DNA from: CAMFKD01 sp964436955
GTDB lineage: Bacteria > Chlamydiota > Chlamydiia > Chlamydiales > JAJFMA01
Direction of reading: 5' to 3'
Length of the DNA stretch: 64,000 nucleotides
Assembly (NCBI GenBank): GCA_964436955.1
Contig: CAYTFC010000002.1
Location: 1 to 64,000 of the forward strand
Position numbers and translations under genes: made by a program. Under the pieces are notes generated by a model. The model worked only from the letters and a program-made list of their open reading frames with translations. It was not told where the DNA came from and ran no database searches. Of the stretch, positions 1 to 9,020 are shown one piece after another (the first letter of the stretch is position 1; each line of letters begins with the position of its first letter).

Positions 1-142
1 TCAAATCAATCCTACGCATCTGAATTCAAATTCAATGACTTGTGCGGCAAGTTTGGTAGCAATCAGGGTCTATGAACAATCTATGGCTAATGTGGAGGTT
101 CCTAAAGCAATACTCTGGTTTGTTATGAAAACAGTGAAATAA
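1..142 (+). CDS. C-terminal end of a truncated paralogue of the next gene
   Basis: The frame is open from the left edge to a TAA at 140-142, so only the C-terminal 46 or so codons are visible. The stretch IRVYEQSMANVEVPKAI resembles residues 60-76 of the following protein (SIYESYMSNVVLPQSV), then the frame stops about 170 residues earlier than its neighbour does. This suggests a tandem duplicate, either shortened or degraded. Function is unknown. It could also be a genuine short membrane protein whose N-terminus lies outside the window. Confidence 0.4.
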   Translation, partial: QINPTHLNSNSMTCAASLVAIRVYEQSMANVEVPKAILWFVMKTVK

Positions 143-225
143 AAATCTCATTAATATAATTTTACTCGCGCTAGATCAATTAAATTATTGGTTGATTTAG
201 ATGTGTTGTGGAAAATTAAATTTAG

Positions 226-975
226 GTGTGCAACGTGGATGCTGTAAGTCATGAATATCCGGCCTTTGGTATAGCCGTAGTGGGTGCTGGTGCTTTAGTG
301 GTCGGTGTAAAGAAATTGTGTTTTAATGAGTCTCATGGCCATCAAAAGAAGCTTGGTCTTGCTCTCTTGGCGGGTGGGGTAGCTGCTATTGCTTTCGGAG
401 CTAGTTCTATTTATGAAAGCTATATGAGTAATGTTGTTTTACCTCAGAGTGTGTATAAGGAGGCTTTGAATACCATAAACGAAGCTAAAGCTGTAGCGGA
501 TGAGGAAACTGAACTCGCCTCCGTGCTAGTTAAACATATGCACTCCGGAGACCCGTCTTCGGTCAGAACAAAAATAGTTCAAATTTTTGAAGCTTGTGGA
601 CGAAAATTATCGAGCGATAATTATATCCCCTGCAAAAGTGAGTTTAATGGTTTCACTGGCTATATTGATGGAGTACGTCCAGCTGATTTACCTCAATCTC
701 TTGGATGGTCCATAGATCAATGGAATCGCCCATTTTTAGCCTTCAAATATCTTTGTAACAACACATTTGAAGGAGCCGCCGCTCTATTTCAGCGCTATGA
801 AACAAATGAATACACGATGGCATTGGGAGGTCATCATCAGGCCTCTCAGCCGCTTTGTAATTTTTTACCATTCCAATTGGAGTCAACCTTAGAAGCTGTG
901 CGCACTATGTGTACAAGAGGTTACCATATTATCCCGTATTTTCGAGGTAATTGGAACGTCACCTTGTCTGATTGA
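226..975 (+). CDS. hypothetical protein with two N-terminal membrane segments
   Basis: I do not recognise this 249-aa protein. Two hydrophobic stretches at about residues 14-31 and 42-60 are separated by a short basic loop, giving a membrane hairpin; the remaining ~180 residues are soluble with six or so cysteines and no recognisable motif. A bilobed hydrophobic hairpin followed by a soluble domain is the layout of chlamydial inclusion-membrane proteins, but that is only an analogy. The start is a GTG without a clear ribosome-binding site, so the true start is uncertain. A related truncated frame lies just upstream, and a hairpin at 983-1012 follows. Confidence 0.55.
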   Translation: MCNVDAVSHEYPAFGIAVVGAGALVVGVKKLCFNESHGHQKKLGLALLAGGVAAIAFGASSIYESYMSNVVLPQSVYKEALNTINEAKAVADEETELASVLVKHMHSGDPSSVRTKIVQIFEACGRKLSSDNYIPCKSEFNGFTGYIDGVRPADLPQSLGWSIDQWNRPFLAFKYLCNNTFEGAAALFQRYETNEYTMALGGHHQASQPLCNFLPFQLESTLEAVRTMCTRGYHIIPYFRGNWNVTLSD

Positions 976-982
976 TTTAATG

Positions 983-1012
983 CCCAACTTGTCCCTTTAA
1001 TGGCAAGTTGGG
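983..1012 (+). terminator. hairpin after the first complete gene
   Basis: CCCAACTTG and CAAGTTGGG form a perfect 9-bp stem with a 12-nt loop, 8 nt after the stop codon. There is no T-run behind it, so intrinsic termination is possible but not certain. Confidence 0.45.
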
Positions 1013-1056
1013 GTTGAATGAAACAGCTAGCGCGACACTACATGGTATAGATAACC

Positions 1057-1101
1057 TGTAAAGCGGCTTTACATCCATATATCCCTGTAAAAAATCCGCT
1101 T
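1057..1101 (+). promoter_or_regulatory. overlapping inverted repeats in the leader of the respiratory operon
   Basis: TGTAAAG (1057-1063) pairs with CTTTACA (1067-1073). The same TTTACA (1068-1073) can instead pair with TGTAAA (1086-1091), and that second hairpin is extended by AAGCGG (1061-1066) with CCGCTT (1096-1101). The two folds exclude each other. A run of eight T follows at about 1117-1124, then GAGGAG (1141-1146) and the GTG start at 1152. The arrangement could be an operator, or a leader RNA that switches structure. No function is proven. Confidence 0.35.
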
Positions 1102-1151
1102 GGTTTGATAGAGTCATTTTTTTTGTTGCCCCTTTTGCATGAGGAGTACTT

Positions 1152-2984
1152 GTGTCAGAGGAACTAGATGATGCCTATCGCTCTTTGTATGACGTAACGA
1201 TTCCAGACTTGGATTACTATTTACGTCAGATTGATTGTCGCGATGGATGTCCTGTCAATACCGACGGTCGTGGCTACATGTTGGCTATCCATGCTGGCAA
1301 TCTTTTGGAAGGATACAAGATTGCGCGTGGACCCAATCCGTTTGCATCCGTCTGTGGGATGATTTGCGGAGCTCCTTGCGAAATCACATGTCGTCGCGAT
1401 CGCGTTGACAAAACGCTTACTATTCGAGCACAGAAGCGTTACTTGGATGAGTGGTTTGGGCATGATCAAAACGCACTCAATCGTTCCTTAGAATTTAGTT
1501 ACGCACGCGGATCGATTAATTCTACACCTAATGGCTTAAAAGTGGCGTGTGTGGGAGCTGGCGTAGCTTCATTGACATGTGCTCATGATCTTCTTCGTTT
1601 GGGTTATGCAGTTGACGTTTTTGAATCAATGGCCCTGCCAGGCGGCATGTTAACGTACGGTGTTCCTAGCTACCGACTGAAGAATAGACTCGCTGTAGCA
1701 GAATGCCGAGCTATCGAGCATTTAGGCGCCAATGTCTATTACAATACTAAGATCGGTCGTGACATCACGATGAACCAGCTGGAAGAAAAGTATGATGCCA
1801 TCTTCATTGGCATAGGCTTATGGAAATCTCGGGACTTGCCAATCCCAGGAGCTGAAGGTCCTGATGTCATTCGCGGGGTGGAGTATCTGCGGGTTTTGTG
1901 TGCGGACGATCGATGGCCTATCGGGAAGCGGATTGTTGTTGTGGGCGGAGGTAACGTTGCGTTTGACGTAGCACGTTCCTCTGTGCGTAATGGTGCGGAC
2001 AGTGTGACAATGGTATGCTTAGAATCGCGTGATGAACAGACAGCCGATGAATTTGAGATCGAAGATGGCATGGAAGAAGGTATTACGATTGTCAATCGAG
2101 TAGGGCCGATATCAGTAGAACGTGACACGGAAGGAAGAGTCAGCGGCCTGCGCGTTCAACCTATTTATAGCCTATTTGATAGTCAAGGCCGCTTTGCACC
2201 GAAATTTATTTCAGATTCACAGTATGTCATTCCATGCGATACTTTGGCCCTGGCTATTGGACAAGCCATGGATCCCGCATTTTTAGATGGCTGGGATAAG
2301 CGTAATCAACTGGCACTAGACAGAGGCCTTATTAAAACAGAGCGAGGCACAGGACGCACTAGCGTACCTAAAGTGTATTCTGGTGGTGATGTGGGATTTG
2401 GCCCTGCTCTTTTTATTACGGCCATTCGCCATGGGCAAGAAGCGGCTAGAAGCATTGATAGCGACTTGCGTGGCACGACCCCCTACCGCGAGTATACCGC
2501 TGAATTTACAGAGATTGTACCGATGCGTGACAAGTCCTACTTACGTACTCGTTGGGCCCTACCAACTAGCCAACCTGTGCATAGCCGCACAACGAATTTA
2601 GAATATGTTGAGAACAACTATACCGATGCTGCAGTCCATCAGCAGGCTAACCGTTGTTTGCAATGTCATGTTAGCCCTGTTTTCGATGGCAGCCTGTGCA
2701 TTAAGTGCAATGGATGCGTCGATGTTTGCCCGACCAACTGTCTAAAGCAAGTGCATGTAAGCCAGCTTAACCTCGATGTCGGTGATGGCAGTTTGCGTCG
2801 TGCCGTCGATAACTTTTTTGGTGTCGATACGATGGAAATGACTCAGGAAGAACTCCATTTAATGGGCTCCGCCATGTTAAAAGATGAAGACTTGTGCATC
2901 CGCTGTGGATTGTGTGCAGAAAAGTGTCCCACCCAGGCAGTGACAATGGATGCTATGAACTATTCCTTTAGATGGATAGGATAG
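1152..2984 (+). CDS. GltD-like NAD(P) oxidoreductase with C-terminal ferredoxin domain
   Basis: A 610-aa flavoprotein of the glutamate-synthase small-subunit type. In order: an N-terminal cysteine cluster (CRDGC, then CGMICGAPCEITC, about residues 29-80), an FAD Rossmann motif (GAGVASLTCAHDL, ~135), a second NAD(P) Rossmann motif (VVVGGGNVAFDVA, ~262), and two 4Fe-4S motifs (CIKCNGCVDVCPTNC at ~518 and CIRCGLCAEKCPTQA at ~583). GltD homologues pass electrons between NAD(P)H and iron-sulfur partners. No large glutamate synthase subunit is near. Instead this is the first gene of a bc complex/oxidase operon, so I infer it connects NAD(P)H or ferredoxin with that chain. The GTG start has GAGGAG 6 nt upstream. 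Confidence 0.85.
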   Translation: MSEELDDAYRSLYDVTIPDLDYYLRQIDCRDGCPVNTDGRGYMLAIHAGNLLEGYKIARGPNPFASVCGMICGAPCEITCRRDRVDKTLTIRAQKRYLDEWFGHDQNALNRSLEFSYARGSINSTPNGLKVACVGAGVASLTCAHDLLRLGYAVDVFESMALPGGMLTYGVPSYRLKNRLAVAECRAIEHLGANVYYNTKIGRDITMNQLEEKYDAIFIGIGLWKSRDLPIPGAEGPDVIRGVEYLRVLCADDRWPIGKRIVVVGGGNVAFDVARSSVRNGADSVTMVCLESRDEQTADEFEIEDGMEEGITIVNRVGPISVERDTEGRVSGLRVQPIYSLFDSQGRFAPKFISDSQYVIPCDTLALAIGQAMDPAFLDGWDKRNQLALDRGLIKTERGTGRTSVPKVYSGGDVGFGPALFITAIRHGQEAARSIDSDLRGTTPYREYTAEFTEIVPMRDKSYLRTRWALPTSQPVHSRTTNLEYVENNYTDAAVHQQANRCLQCHVSPVFDGSLCIKCNGCVDVCPTNCLKQVHVSQLNLDVGDGSLRRAVDNFFGVDTMEMTQEELHLMGSAMLKDEDLCIRCGLCAEKCPTQAVTMDAMNYSFRWIG

Positions 2985-2985
2985 C

Positions 2986-3126
2986 ATGTTGATAGACCTG
3001 TTTTTGACCCTTGCAGCCGGTTGTGCAGCCTTACTCGTGTTTTTGTTTTATTGGCGCAAGGGACAGTTTGACGACGCCGAGGACATCAAATACCAGATGT
3101 TTCGTGATGAAAATGAAGAACCTTAG
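2986..3126 (+). CDS. CcoS-like small membrane protein
   Basis: A 46-aa frame starting one base after the preceding stop. One N-terminal membrane helix is followed by the sequence YWRKGQFDDAED and an acidic tail. The cbb3 oxidase maturation protein CcoS has the same plan: one helix, then a GQFDD motif and an acidic end. CcoS is involved in metal or haem insertion into CcoN, and ccoN lies downstream in the same operon. The small protein at 11748 carries a related motif (CWRKGRLDMDDD). The assignment is by pattern only. Confidence 0.6.
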   Translation: MLIDLFLTLAAGCAALLVFLFYWRKGQFDDAEDIKYQMFRDENEEP

Positions 3127-3192
3127 CAAGAGACAGCATTTGTCAATAAAACCGTTTATGCATATATCATTCAGAAAAAAACGGAACTTGTG

Positions 3193-3702
3193 ATGCCTAA
3201 GCTACGCAACTCATTAAATGTGGATCCAGACGATAAGGATCCCCGTATCTCCCGTCGATCCTTCCTTGCCCTGCTAGGGGTGGGAGTAGGAATTGGCGCG
3301 CTAAACCTAATTGGAGCGTCAGTATTGGGCTTTTTATATCCTAATGCCATGAAGATTCCCCCATCGGTGTTTTCGTTAGGACGACCCGATGACGTGCTTG
3401 CGACTCAAGGAAAGGTGTTCGTTCCCAAACAAAAGGTATTTATCGATTCTGAAAATGGAAAAGTAAGAGTGCAAACCGCTGTTTGCACACATTTAGGCTG
3501 CACCGTTCACATGGTAGAAACAGGATATCAGTGTCCTTGCCATGGATCCACTTATGACCAGCTTGGCCACAATACGGGTGGTCCGGCGCCGAGCCCATTA
3601 GTGTTTTATAAATGCTTTTTGGGTGCCTCAGGAGAAATTATGTGCGACAAATCTCAGACAACCTTGGATGACAAGGAAGCCTGGTTTTCGCCTAAAGTAT
3701 AA
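3193..3702 (+). CDS. qcrA: Rieske iron-sulfur protein of a cytochrome bc complex
   Basis: A 169-aa protein with an N-terminal SRRSFL twin-arginine motif and one hydrophobic anchor (about residues 25-52), then a Rieske domain with CTHLGC and CPCHGS, the two Cys-His pairs that bind the 2Fe-2S cluster. It takes electrons from quinol and passes them to cytochrome c on the periplasmic side of the membrane. Cytochrome b follows 12 nt downstream. A GTG one codon earlier (3190) is an alternative start. The Tat-type anchor is usual for the family. Confidence 0.93.
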   Translation: MPKLRNSLNVDPDDKDPRISRRSFLALLGVGVGIGALNLIGASVLGFLYPNAMKIPPSVFSLGRPDDVLATQGKVFVPKQKVFIDSENGKVRVQTAVCTHLGCTVHMVETGYQCPCHGSTYDQLGHNTGGPAPSPLVFYKCFLGASGEIMCDKSQTTLDDKEAWFSPKV

Positions 3703-3714
3703 GAGCTTGTAACT

Positions 3715-5040
3715 ATGGCAGTTTTCCAGGGATCACCGCGTGAATCATGGCTGGAGTACCTCGCTAACCTCCCGCGCATGTTCATACGCTCGATCTTTCG
3801 ACATAACTATCCTAATAATGATGTCGATCGCTCTGAAATCGTATTTAAGAACTTCTTTCTGCACTTCCATCCAGTCAAGTGTCACAAAAATAGTACCGAT
3901 CCCTTTTACACATTAGGTCTTGGGGCTATCTCAACCAGCCTATTTTTGATACTGACTTGGACCGGTGTTGTTCTGATGTTCTTCTACATACCCACTGTGG
4001 ACCGTGCTTATGACATCATGAAGGATTGGCAGGATACGACACCATTTGCGCAGATGTACCGCAACATGCATCGTTGGGCAGCGCATTTGATGGTGATGTT
4101 TGTGATGCTGCACATGTCGCGGGTCTTTTATACCGGCTCCTATAAAGGAGAACGCCGCTTTAATTGGGTGATCGGCGTCATTCTGATGGTACTGACGCTC
4201 CTGCTATCATTCACTGGATATCTTCTACCTTGGGACCAGTTAGCCTTTTGGGCTATTACGGTAGGATCCGAAATTGCAGGGTATGCCCCCAATCTGCCTG
4301 GCTTTCAGTATAATGTGAACCGTGTCATGCTACTAGCCTCCACTAGCGTAGGTCAGGATGCTCTCATTCGCTTTTATGTGCTGCATGTGGTGGTACTGCC
4401 ATTGGTGGCCGGCACCTTGATTGGTGTACACTTTTGGCGCATTCGCAAGGATGGAGGACTATCGCGCCCTCCCGACCGTGTCAGACCCGATCCATTAAGA
4501 GTCGTCCAACGATCCGATAGCAAAGAGGTATTTGCTCCGGGAGTGAAACGAACCTATGGTTTGATGGAGCTTGTACGAGGCACCTGTCCCACCGTAGATA
4601 AGGGGCCATACAACTTTGTCTTTAGCTGGCCGAACCTTCTGCGTGCGGAGATGGTGGCCTTCTTACTTACTTTGGTGCTAACGTTGGCGCTTTCTTTCAT
4701 TGACGCGCCATTGGAGGAACCTGCTAACCCCGCCGCTCCTCCGAACCCTTCCAAAGCTCCCTGGTACTTTCTTGGGCTGCAGGAAATGGTAGCTTACAGC
4801 GCCTTCTGGGGCGGCGTTGGTATTCCTACGCTCATGGTGCTGGGTTTGATGGCAGTACCCTATCTCGACCGTAATCCTCATGGGACGGGCTATTGGTTCC
4901 ATCGCAGCCGCTATTTGGCGATCTTTTTGTGGACACTCTTTATGACCAGTCAAGCTCTACTCATCGTCATTGGAACGTTTTTTAGAGGAGCTAACTGGGG
5001 ATGGATTTGGCCGTGGACAGAAACTTTCTCGCGGCATTAA
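3715..5040 (+). CDS. qcrB: cytochrome b subunit of the bc complex, fused b6/subunit IV type
   Basis: A 441-aa membrane protein. The N-terminal half carries the haem-b helices with HRWAAHLMVMFVMLHMSRVF and the quinol-site motif GYLLPWDQ; a second His pair lies in the helix near residue 225 (LHVVVLPLVAGTLIGVHF). The C-terminal half has PPNPSKAPWYFLGLQE, where APWY replaces the PEWY of the quinol-oxidation site, a form common in b6f subunit IV. It catalyses quinol oxidation together with the Rieske protein. No cytochrome c1 gene follows; a multihaem cytochrome takes that place, which suggests it is the electron acceptor. Confidence 0.93.
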   Translation: MAVFQGSPRESWLEYLANLPRMFIRSIFRHNYPNNDVDRSEIVFKNFFLHFHPVKCHKNSTDPFYTLGLGAISTSLFLILTWTGVVLMFFYIPTVDRAYDIMKDWQDTTPFAQMYRNMHRWAAHLMVMFVMLHMSRVFYTGSYKGERRFNWVIGVILMVLTLLLSFTGYLLPWDQLAFWAITVGSEIAGYAPNLPGFQYNVNRVMLLASTSVGQDALIRFYVLHVVVLPLVAGTLIGVHFWRIRKDGGLSRPPDRVRPDPLRVVQRSDSKEVFAPGVKRTYGLMELVRGTCPTVDKGPYNFVFSWPNLLRAEMVAFLLTLVLTLALSFIDAPLEEPANPAAPPNPSKAPWYFLGLQEMVAYSAFWGGVGIPTLMVLGLMAVPYLDRNPHGTGYWFHRSRYLAIFLWTLFMTSQALLIVIGTFFRGANWGWIWPWTETFSRH

Positions 5041-5063
5041 AGCGGTATTAAAAGGGAGAAATC

Positions 5064-8000
5064 GTGCGATCGGAACTCTATCAAATATCCTTGATCCTAC
5101 TCCTAGTGGTATCCGCCGCACTCTTTGGCGTGTTCTTGGCGCGCGAACTCTTTCCGCAATACAGAGTTTTTCAGCAGGATTATATTGCGTTAGAGGAATT
5201 TCGCTCATCATTAACGCATGAGCCAATGGCGCCTTTTGACATTGGAATTAGACAGATAGTTCTCACACAAAGTAATAACGGCCCTGAAATTGTTGATCGC
5301 TGCACAAGTTGCCACGTGGCGCTTCAACTTAGCCACTTTTCCCCCACTAAACCTGCGCAGGATGTCAATGGCGAAGCCTTGCTTGATGAACAGGGATATC
5401 CCGTTTCAGTTCCGAACGAATCCTATGTGTGGAAGCAGTTAGATGAACGTATAGCTGAACTCAAATCGCAGGATAAGCTATCTGAAGCCGAGCAGTTGGA
5501 GTCCCTGAAGAAGGCATACATCGGCGGGGCCGAGGTGGATATGACCAAAGCCTTGGCTATGCATCCCCTCATAGGTAAGGAAACCCGCCCCTTTCAGTTT
5601 CATCCCATTGAAGAATATGGCTGCACCGTATGTCATAATGGCAACGGTAGAGCCCTTACCATTGAAAAGGCTCATGGGCCTGTATTTGATGGCCAATACC
5701 CGACTTCGTTTGAAGGGCCAGTACCGCAATTTTTAGAGATTGACGAACAGAACGATCCCTCCTTTTCAAGAGTGTTTAATCATAAGCCAGGTCACGAACT
5801 TTTGTTCCAGACAACACCCATCTTCGTGGGAGAGCTAATCCAAGCTAACTGTGTACAATGTCATTTATCATCCACTTCTCAGCTTAATAGCGTGGTGACG
5901 ACCGTATCTGAGCTTAAGGGACAGTCCGCACAGCAAACAAAGGACGTTCAAAAAGCCTATGAAGACGAAAAGAAGGCGTTGGCAACCCTGCTTATCCTTC
6001 GTTCCGATATTCTAAAAAATGGATTTGGGAATACGCTAAAAAGACTAATAGATAACGAGACGAACTATCACCTCACACAGTTAGAGCGCAATGCAGCGGC
6101 CGCGCAAGTGATCTATCTGACCCAGGCAGTTGCAAATCTATCCGAAAGTGACCCCACAGGACAACAGCAAGCCGCTGTAGCCAGAATTCAAAGGGATATC
6201 GTTATTTCGTTAGGCACAGAAGATCTTGCTTCGGCCTTAGAAAAAGAACTACAGGGCAAAGATAGCAACTCATCCGCGCTATTCGATACATTTGTTAAAA
6301 CACATAGTCAATCGAAAGGACAACTCTTTATCAAAGCAGCAGCAGTCGATAGACAGCAGATATCTCTAAAGCATATCGACAAAGCGGAAAGCTCTTTGAG
6401 CAATTCTCTCGGTCAAGAGCAAGTTAAGAAAGCGGCGGCCACGGATATTGATCGCATGATCAAATGCTACTTACAAGGTGAGCAGCTCTATATTTCTCAA
6501 GCATGCTACGCATGCCATCGAATCGCTGGTTTCGCTCGTGGAGGTGTTGGCCCAGAACTTACCAATGAAGGTTTCAAGTATCCGTGGTTCATTAAGCAGT
6601 CAGTCGTATGGCCTCAGGCAGATCTACCCAGCTCTACAATGCCAAACTATCGTTTGGATCACCAAGAACTGGAAGCTCTAACCTGCTATATGTTGGCTCA
6701 AAAAGGCCGTCCCAACGCGGTTTCTCAGGTGGACTACAATACAACCATCAAACAATGGGAAGAAGGTAAGAAGAAGCCTTGGGAAGCTCCGGTTCCACCA
6801 TCCAAGATACATGATTTACATTACGGAATGACAGTATTTGCAACTGAAGGATGCGCAGCTTGTCACCGCTTAAAGGGATTTCAATCCAATGTTGGCTTCG
6901 CGGTAGAGAAAGACAAGGTACCTACTTTTGATGAGATGTATCGTGAACGCAACTGGTTTACAAGTTTGTTCCCAGAAGACCTAATGGGAAGCCAAATAGT
7001 GAAAGTGATCGAAGAAAATGCAGCGGAACTGGACAAGCGTATTGTAGATCATGTGCGACATGATTCCATTATTGAAGAAATTCAAAGGGACCACCCACAA
7101 ATAATCGAAGCTCTCTATTCAGGCTTTAGATACGCCTCACGCGCTAAGCCAGACAGCCAATGGAAGGAACGTGTTGAGCGAGTCTTAAAGACCTATATTC
7201 AGGAATATGGTCTAGGACGGCTTGTAGGACCCAGGCCCAATTGGTCGGGCATCTATCGCTCTGATGAATGGCTGATTGCGCATTTTTACAATCCCGGCGC
7301 CCATGTGGCACGCTCCATTATGCCGGTGTTTCCGTTTGATGAGACCAAGTTCTATGCTCTTACTTATATGCTAGACATTCTGGCCCCATTAAACGCTGCT
7401 AATGTACGTGAAATTTGGGATAACCGCGGGTTTAACCCTGAACTAGCGTTTCATATATATTGTGCTCAATGTCATGGGGACTTCAGGCAAGGCGATGGAC
7501 CGGTGGCCCAATGGCTATACCCTATCCCTAAGAACCTACGTAACGGCTCATTCCTAAACAACCTAACCAGAGAGCGAGTTGCGGAGTCTATTATACATGG
7601 CGTTAAGGGAACTCCAATGCCGCCTTGGGGAGAAATAGCCAGAGACAAGCCATTCCCCATAAAAATTCCAGTATTAACCGAAGAGGAAGCGCATCAACTC
7701 ACCAATTGGCTGTTTCTGAGTCTCCCAGGTGGTGATGTAGATGAACCCGATAACATGAAGTGGAAGTATCAACCTGAAGACGTGATCAGGGAACTCCACG
7801 GTGAAGGCGATCAACTTCATAGCAATCTATCGTCGGTGTCTCACTTATTGGCATCTAACAAGCCAATAGCAATAACATCACCTTCTCAGCAGGAAGTCGA
7901 TGACATTTTTGACGAACGTAATTATCCCATACCTGGAGTTAAGCGTAAGGCTTACTACATAAAAGAGAAGTACTACACACCGTTGAATATAGCCCAAGGC

Positions 8001-9020
8001 GAGAGTGTTTTCATCGAAAACTGTGCTATCTGTCATGGTAAAGAAGGAGCCGGTAATGGCTTAAGAGCCGGTAGTATGACGGAATCAAAGCCTCGTATGC
8101 TTACAAATCTGGATTGGATAGCAACTCGTGATGACCTGCGCTTGCTTCAATCCATCAAATTTGGCGTTCTTGGTACCTCCATGACTCCCTGGGGCGATTT
8201 TACAAGCACGCTGCAAAGATTGCAATTGGTCATGTACATTCGCAGCCTGAGCCGAGAGCATGCACTGCGTGAACATCTTTCGGACATCATCTATCAATCC
8301 TTCGATCGCGCCTTGGAAACTGTGCGGCAGTCTCAAATAGAAGAGGACGTTAAGTTTCAAGAACTGGATAAAGCGTACAATACAGCAAAGTCTTTTAAGA
8401 TAGATCAGGAAGCCAATCTAGCGATAAACAAAACGGCCGTACCAGCACTTGTCGATGCCTATCAAAAAGAACTGTCGCTTGGGGAACAACTTAAGAAACA
8501 AGAAACTATTGATAATGCAATCTCTGACTTAATTGCTGAAATAAAGAAGCAACGCGATATTTTTACTTCACTGGGAAGTACAGCTCTAGCATCTTTAGGT
8601 GAAAGTGATGTTTCAGACGGGATTTTAGACTTAATAGGTCTAAATGCTGTCCATTATGAGTACCATGATGGAAAGCTCACCTTGGATAATTATTCCGCTG
8701 ATCCAGCCGTCATTGTTAACACCGGTAAGCAAGTACTTGCTTTGCTGGAAAAAGACATCCCCTCACTAGAAAAAGAACTGAAAGGCATGGACGCACAAGC
8801 GGCTTCCACCGAAGCACGTGAGAGAATTGCTGAACTAAACCAACGTGTGAAGGGGCTTAATCAAATTAAGGTCCTAGTACTAACAACACTAGAGGACTCC
8901 GCACGCTCAAAACAGAGACAGGAAAGCCTTGTGGAACGCATTCATGGTCTCAAAGAAGCCTTAAGGCAAAGCGAACCGGCTACTCAAGAAAAAGCGAAAC
9001 AAAGAAATACCAATGAATGA
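5064..9020 (+). CDS. giant membrane-anchored heptahaem cytochrome c with coiled coils
   Basis: A 1318-aa protein with an N-terminal membrane anchor (about residues 8-30) and seven CxxCH haem-c motifs whose first cysteines are at residues 80, 187, 263, 481, 597, 800 and 987. The last four sit in domains resembling ordinary class I cytochrome c or CcoP-type domains (for example CAQCHGD and CAICHGKEGAG, each followed by MPPWG or MTPWG). Long charged helical stretches, probably coiled coils, lie at about 285-460 and 1040-1318. It lies between the cytochrome b and ccoN genes and overlaps ccoN by 8 nt. I infer that it replaces cytochrome c1 and the dihaem CcoP and carries electrons from the bc complex to the oxidase. 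The GTG start has GGGAG upstream. Confidence 0.88.
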   Translation: MRSELYQISLILLLVVSAALFGVFLARELFPQYRVFQQDYIALEEFRSSLTHEPMAPFDIGIRQIVLTQSNNGPEIVDRCTSCHVALQLSHFSPTKPAQDVNGEALLDEQGYPVSVPNESYVWKQLDERIAELKSQDKLSEAEQLESLKKAYIGGAEVDMTKALAMHPLIGKETRPFQFHPIEEYGCTVCHNGNGRALTIEKAHGPVFDGQYPTSFEGPVPQFLEIDEQNDPSFSRVFNHKPGHELLFQTTPIFVGELIQANCVQCHLSSTSQLNSVVTTVSELKGQSAQQTKDVQKAYEDEKKALATLLILRSDILKNGFGNTLKRLIDNETNYHLTQLERNAAAAQVIYLTQAVANLSESDPTGQQQAAVARIQRDIVISLGTEDLASALEKELQGKDSNSSALFDTFVKTHSQSKGQLFIKAAAVDRQQISLKHIDKAESSLSNSLGQEQVKKAAATDIDRMIKCYLQGEQLYISQACYACHRIAGFARGGVGPELTNEGFKYPWFIKQSVVWPQADLPSSTMPNYRLDHQELEALTCYMLAQKGRPNAVSQVDYNTTIKQWEEGKKKPWEAPVPPSKIHDLHYGMTVFATEGCAACHRLKGFQSNVGFAVEKDKVPTFDEMYRERNWFTSLFPEDLMGSQIVKVIEENAAELDKRIVDHVRHDSIIEEIQRDHPQIIEALYSGFRYASRAKPDSQWKERVERVLKTYIQEYGLGRLVGPRPNWSGIYRSDEWLIAHFYNPGAHVARSIMPVFPFDETKFYALTYMLDILAPLNAANVREIWDNRGFNPELAFHIYCAQCHGDFRQGDGPVAQWLYPIPKNLRNGSFLNNLTRERVAESIIHGVKGTPMPPWGEIARDKPFPIKIPVLTEEEAHQLTNWLFLSLPGGDVDEPDNMKWKYQPEDVIRELHGEGDQLHSNLSSVSHLLASNKPIAITSPSQQEVDDIFDERNYPIPGVKRKAYYIKEKYYTPLNIAQGESVFIENCAICHGKEGAGNGLRAGSMTESKPRMLTNLDWIATRDDLRLLQSIKFGVLGTSMTPWGDFTSTLQRLQLVMYIRSLSREHALREHLSDIIYQSFDRALETVRQSQIEEDVKFQELDKAYNTAKSFKIDQEANLAINKTAVPALVDAYQKELSLGEQLKKQETIDNAISDLIAEIKKQRDIFTSLGSTALASLGESDVSDGILDLIGLNAVHYEYHDGKLTLDNYSADPAVIVNTGKQVLALLEKDIPSLEKELKGMDAQAASTEARERIAELNQRVKGLNQIKVLVLTTLEDSARSKQRQESLVERIHGLKEALRQSEPATQEKAKQRNTNE

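Noticed and set aside
1102..1116. FNR-type operator (TTGAT-N4-ATCAA) before the respiratory operon
   Set aside because: TTTGATAGAGTCATTT matches only one half-site.
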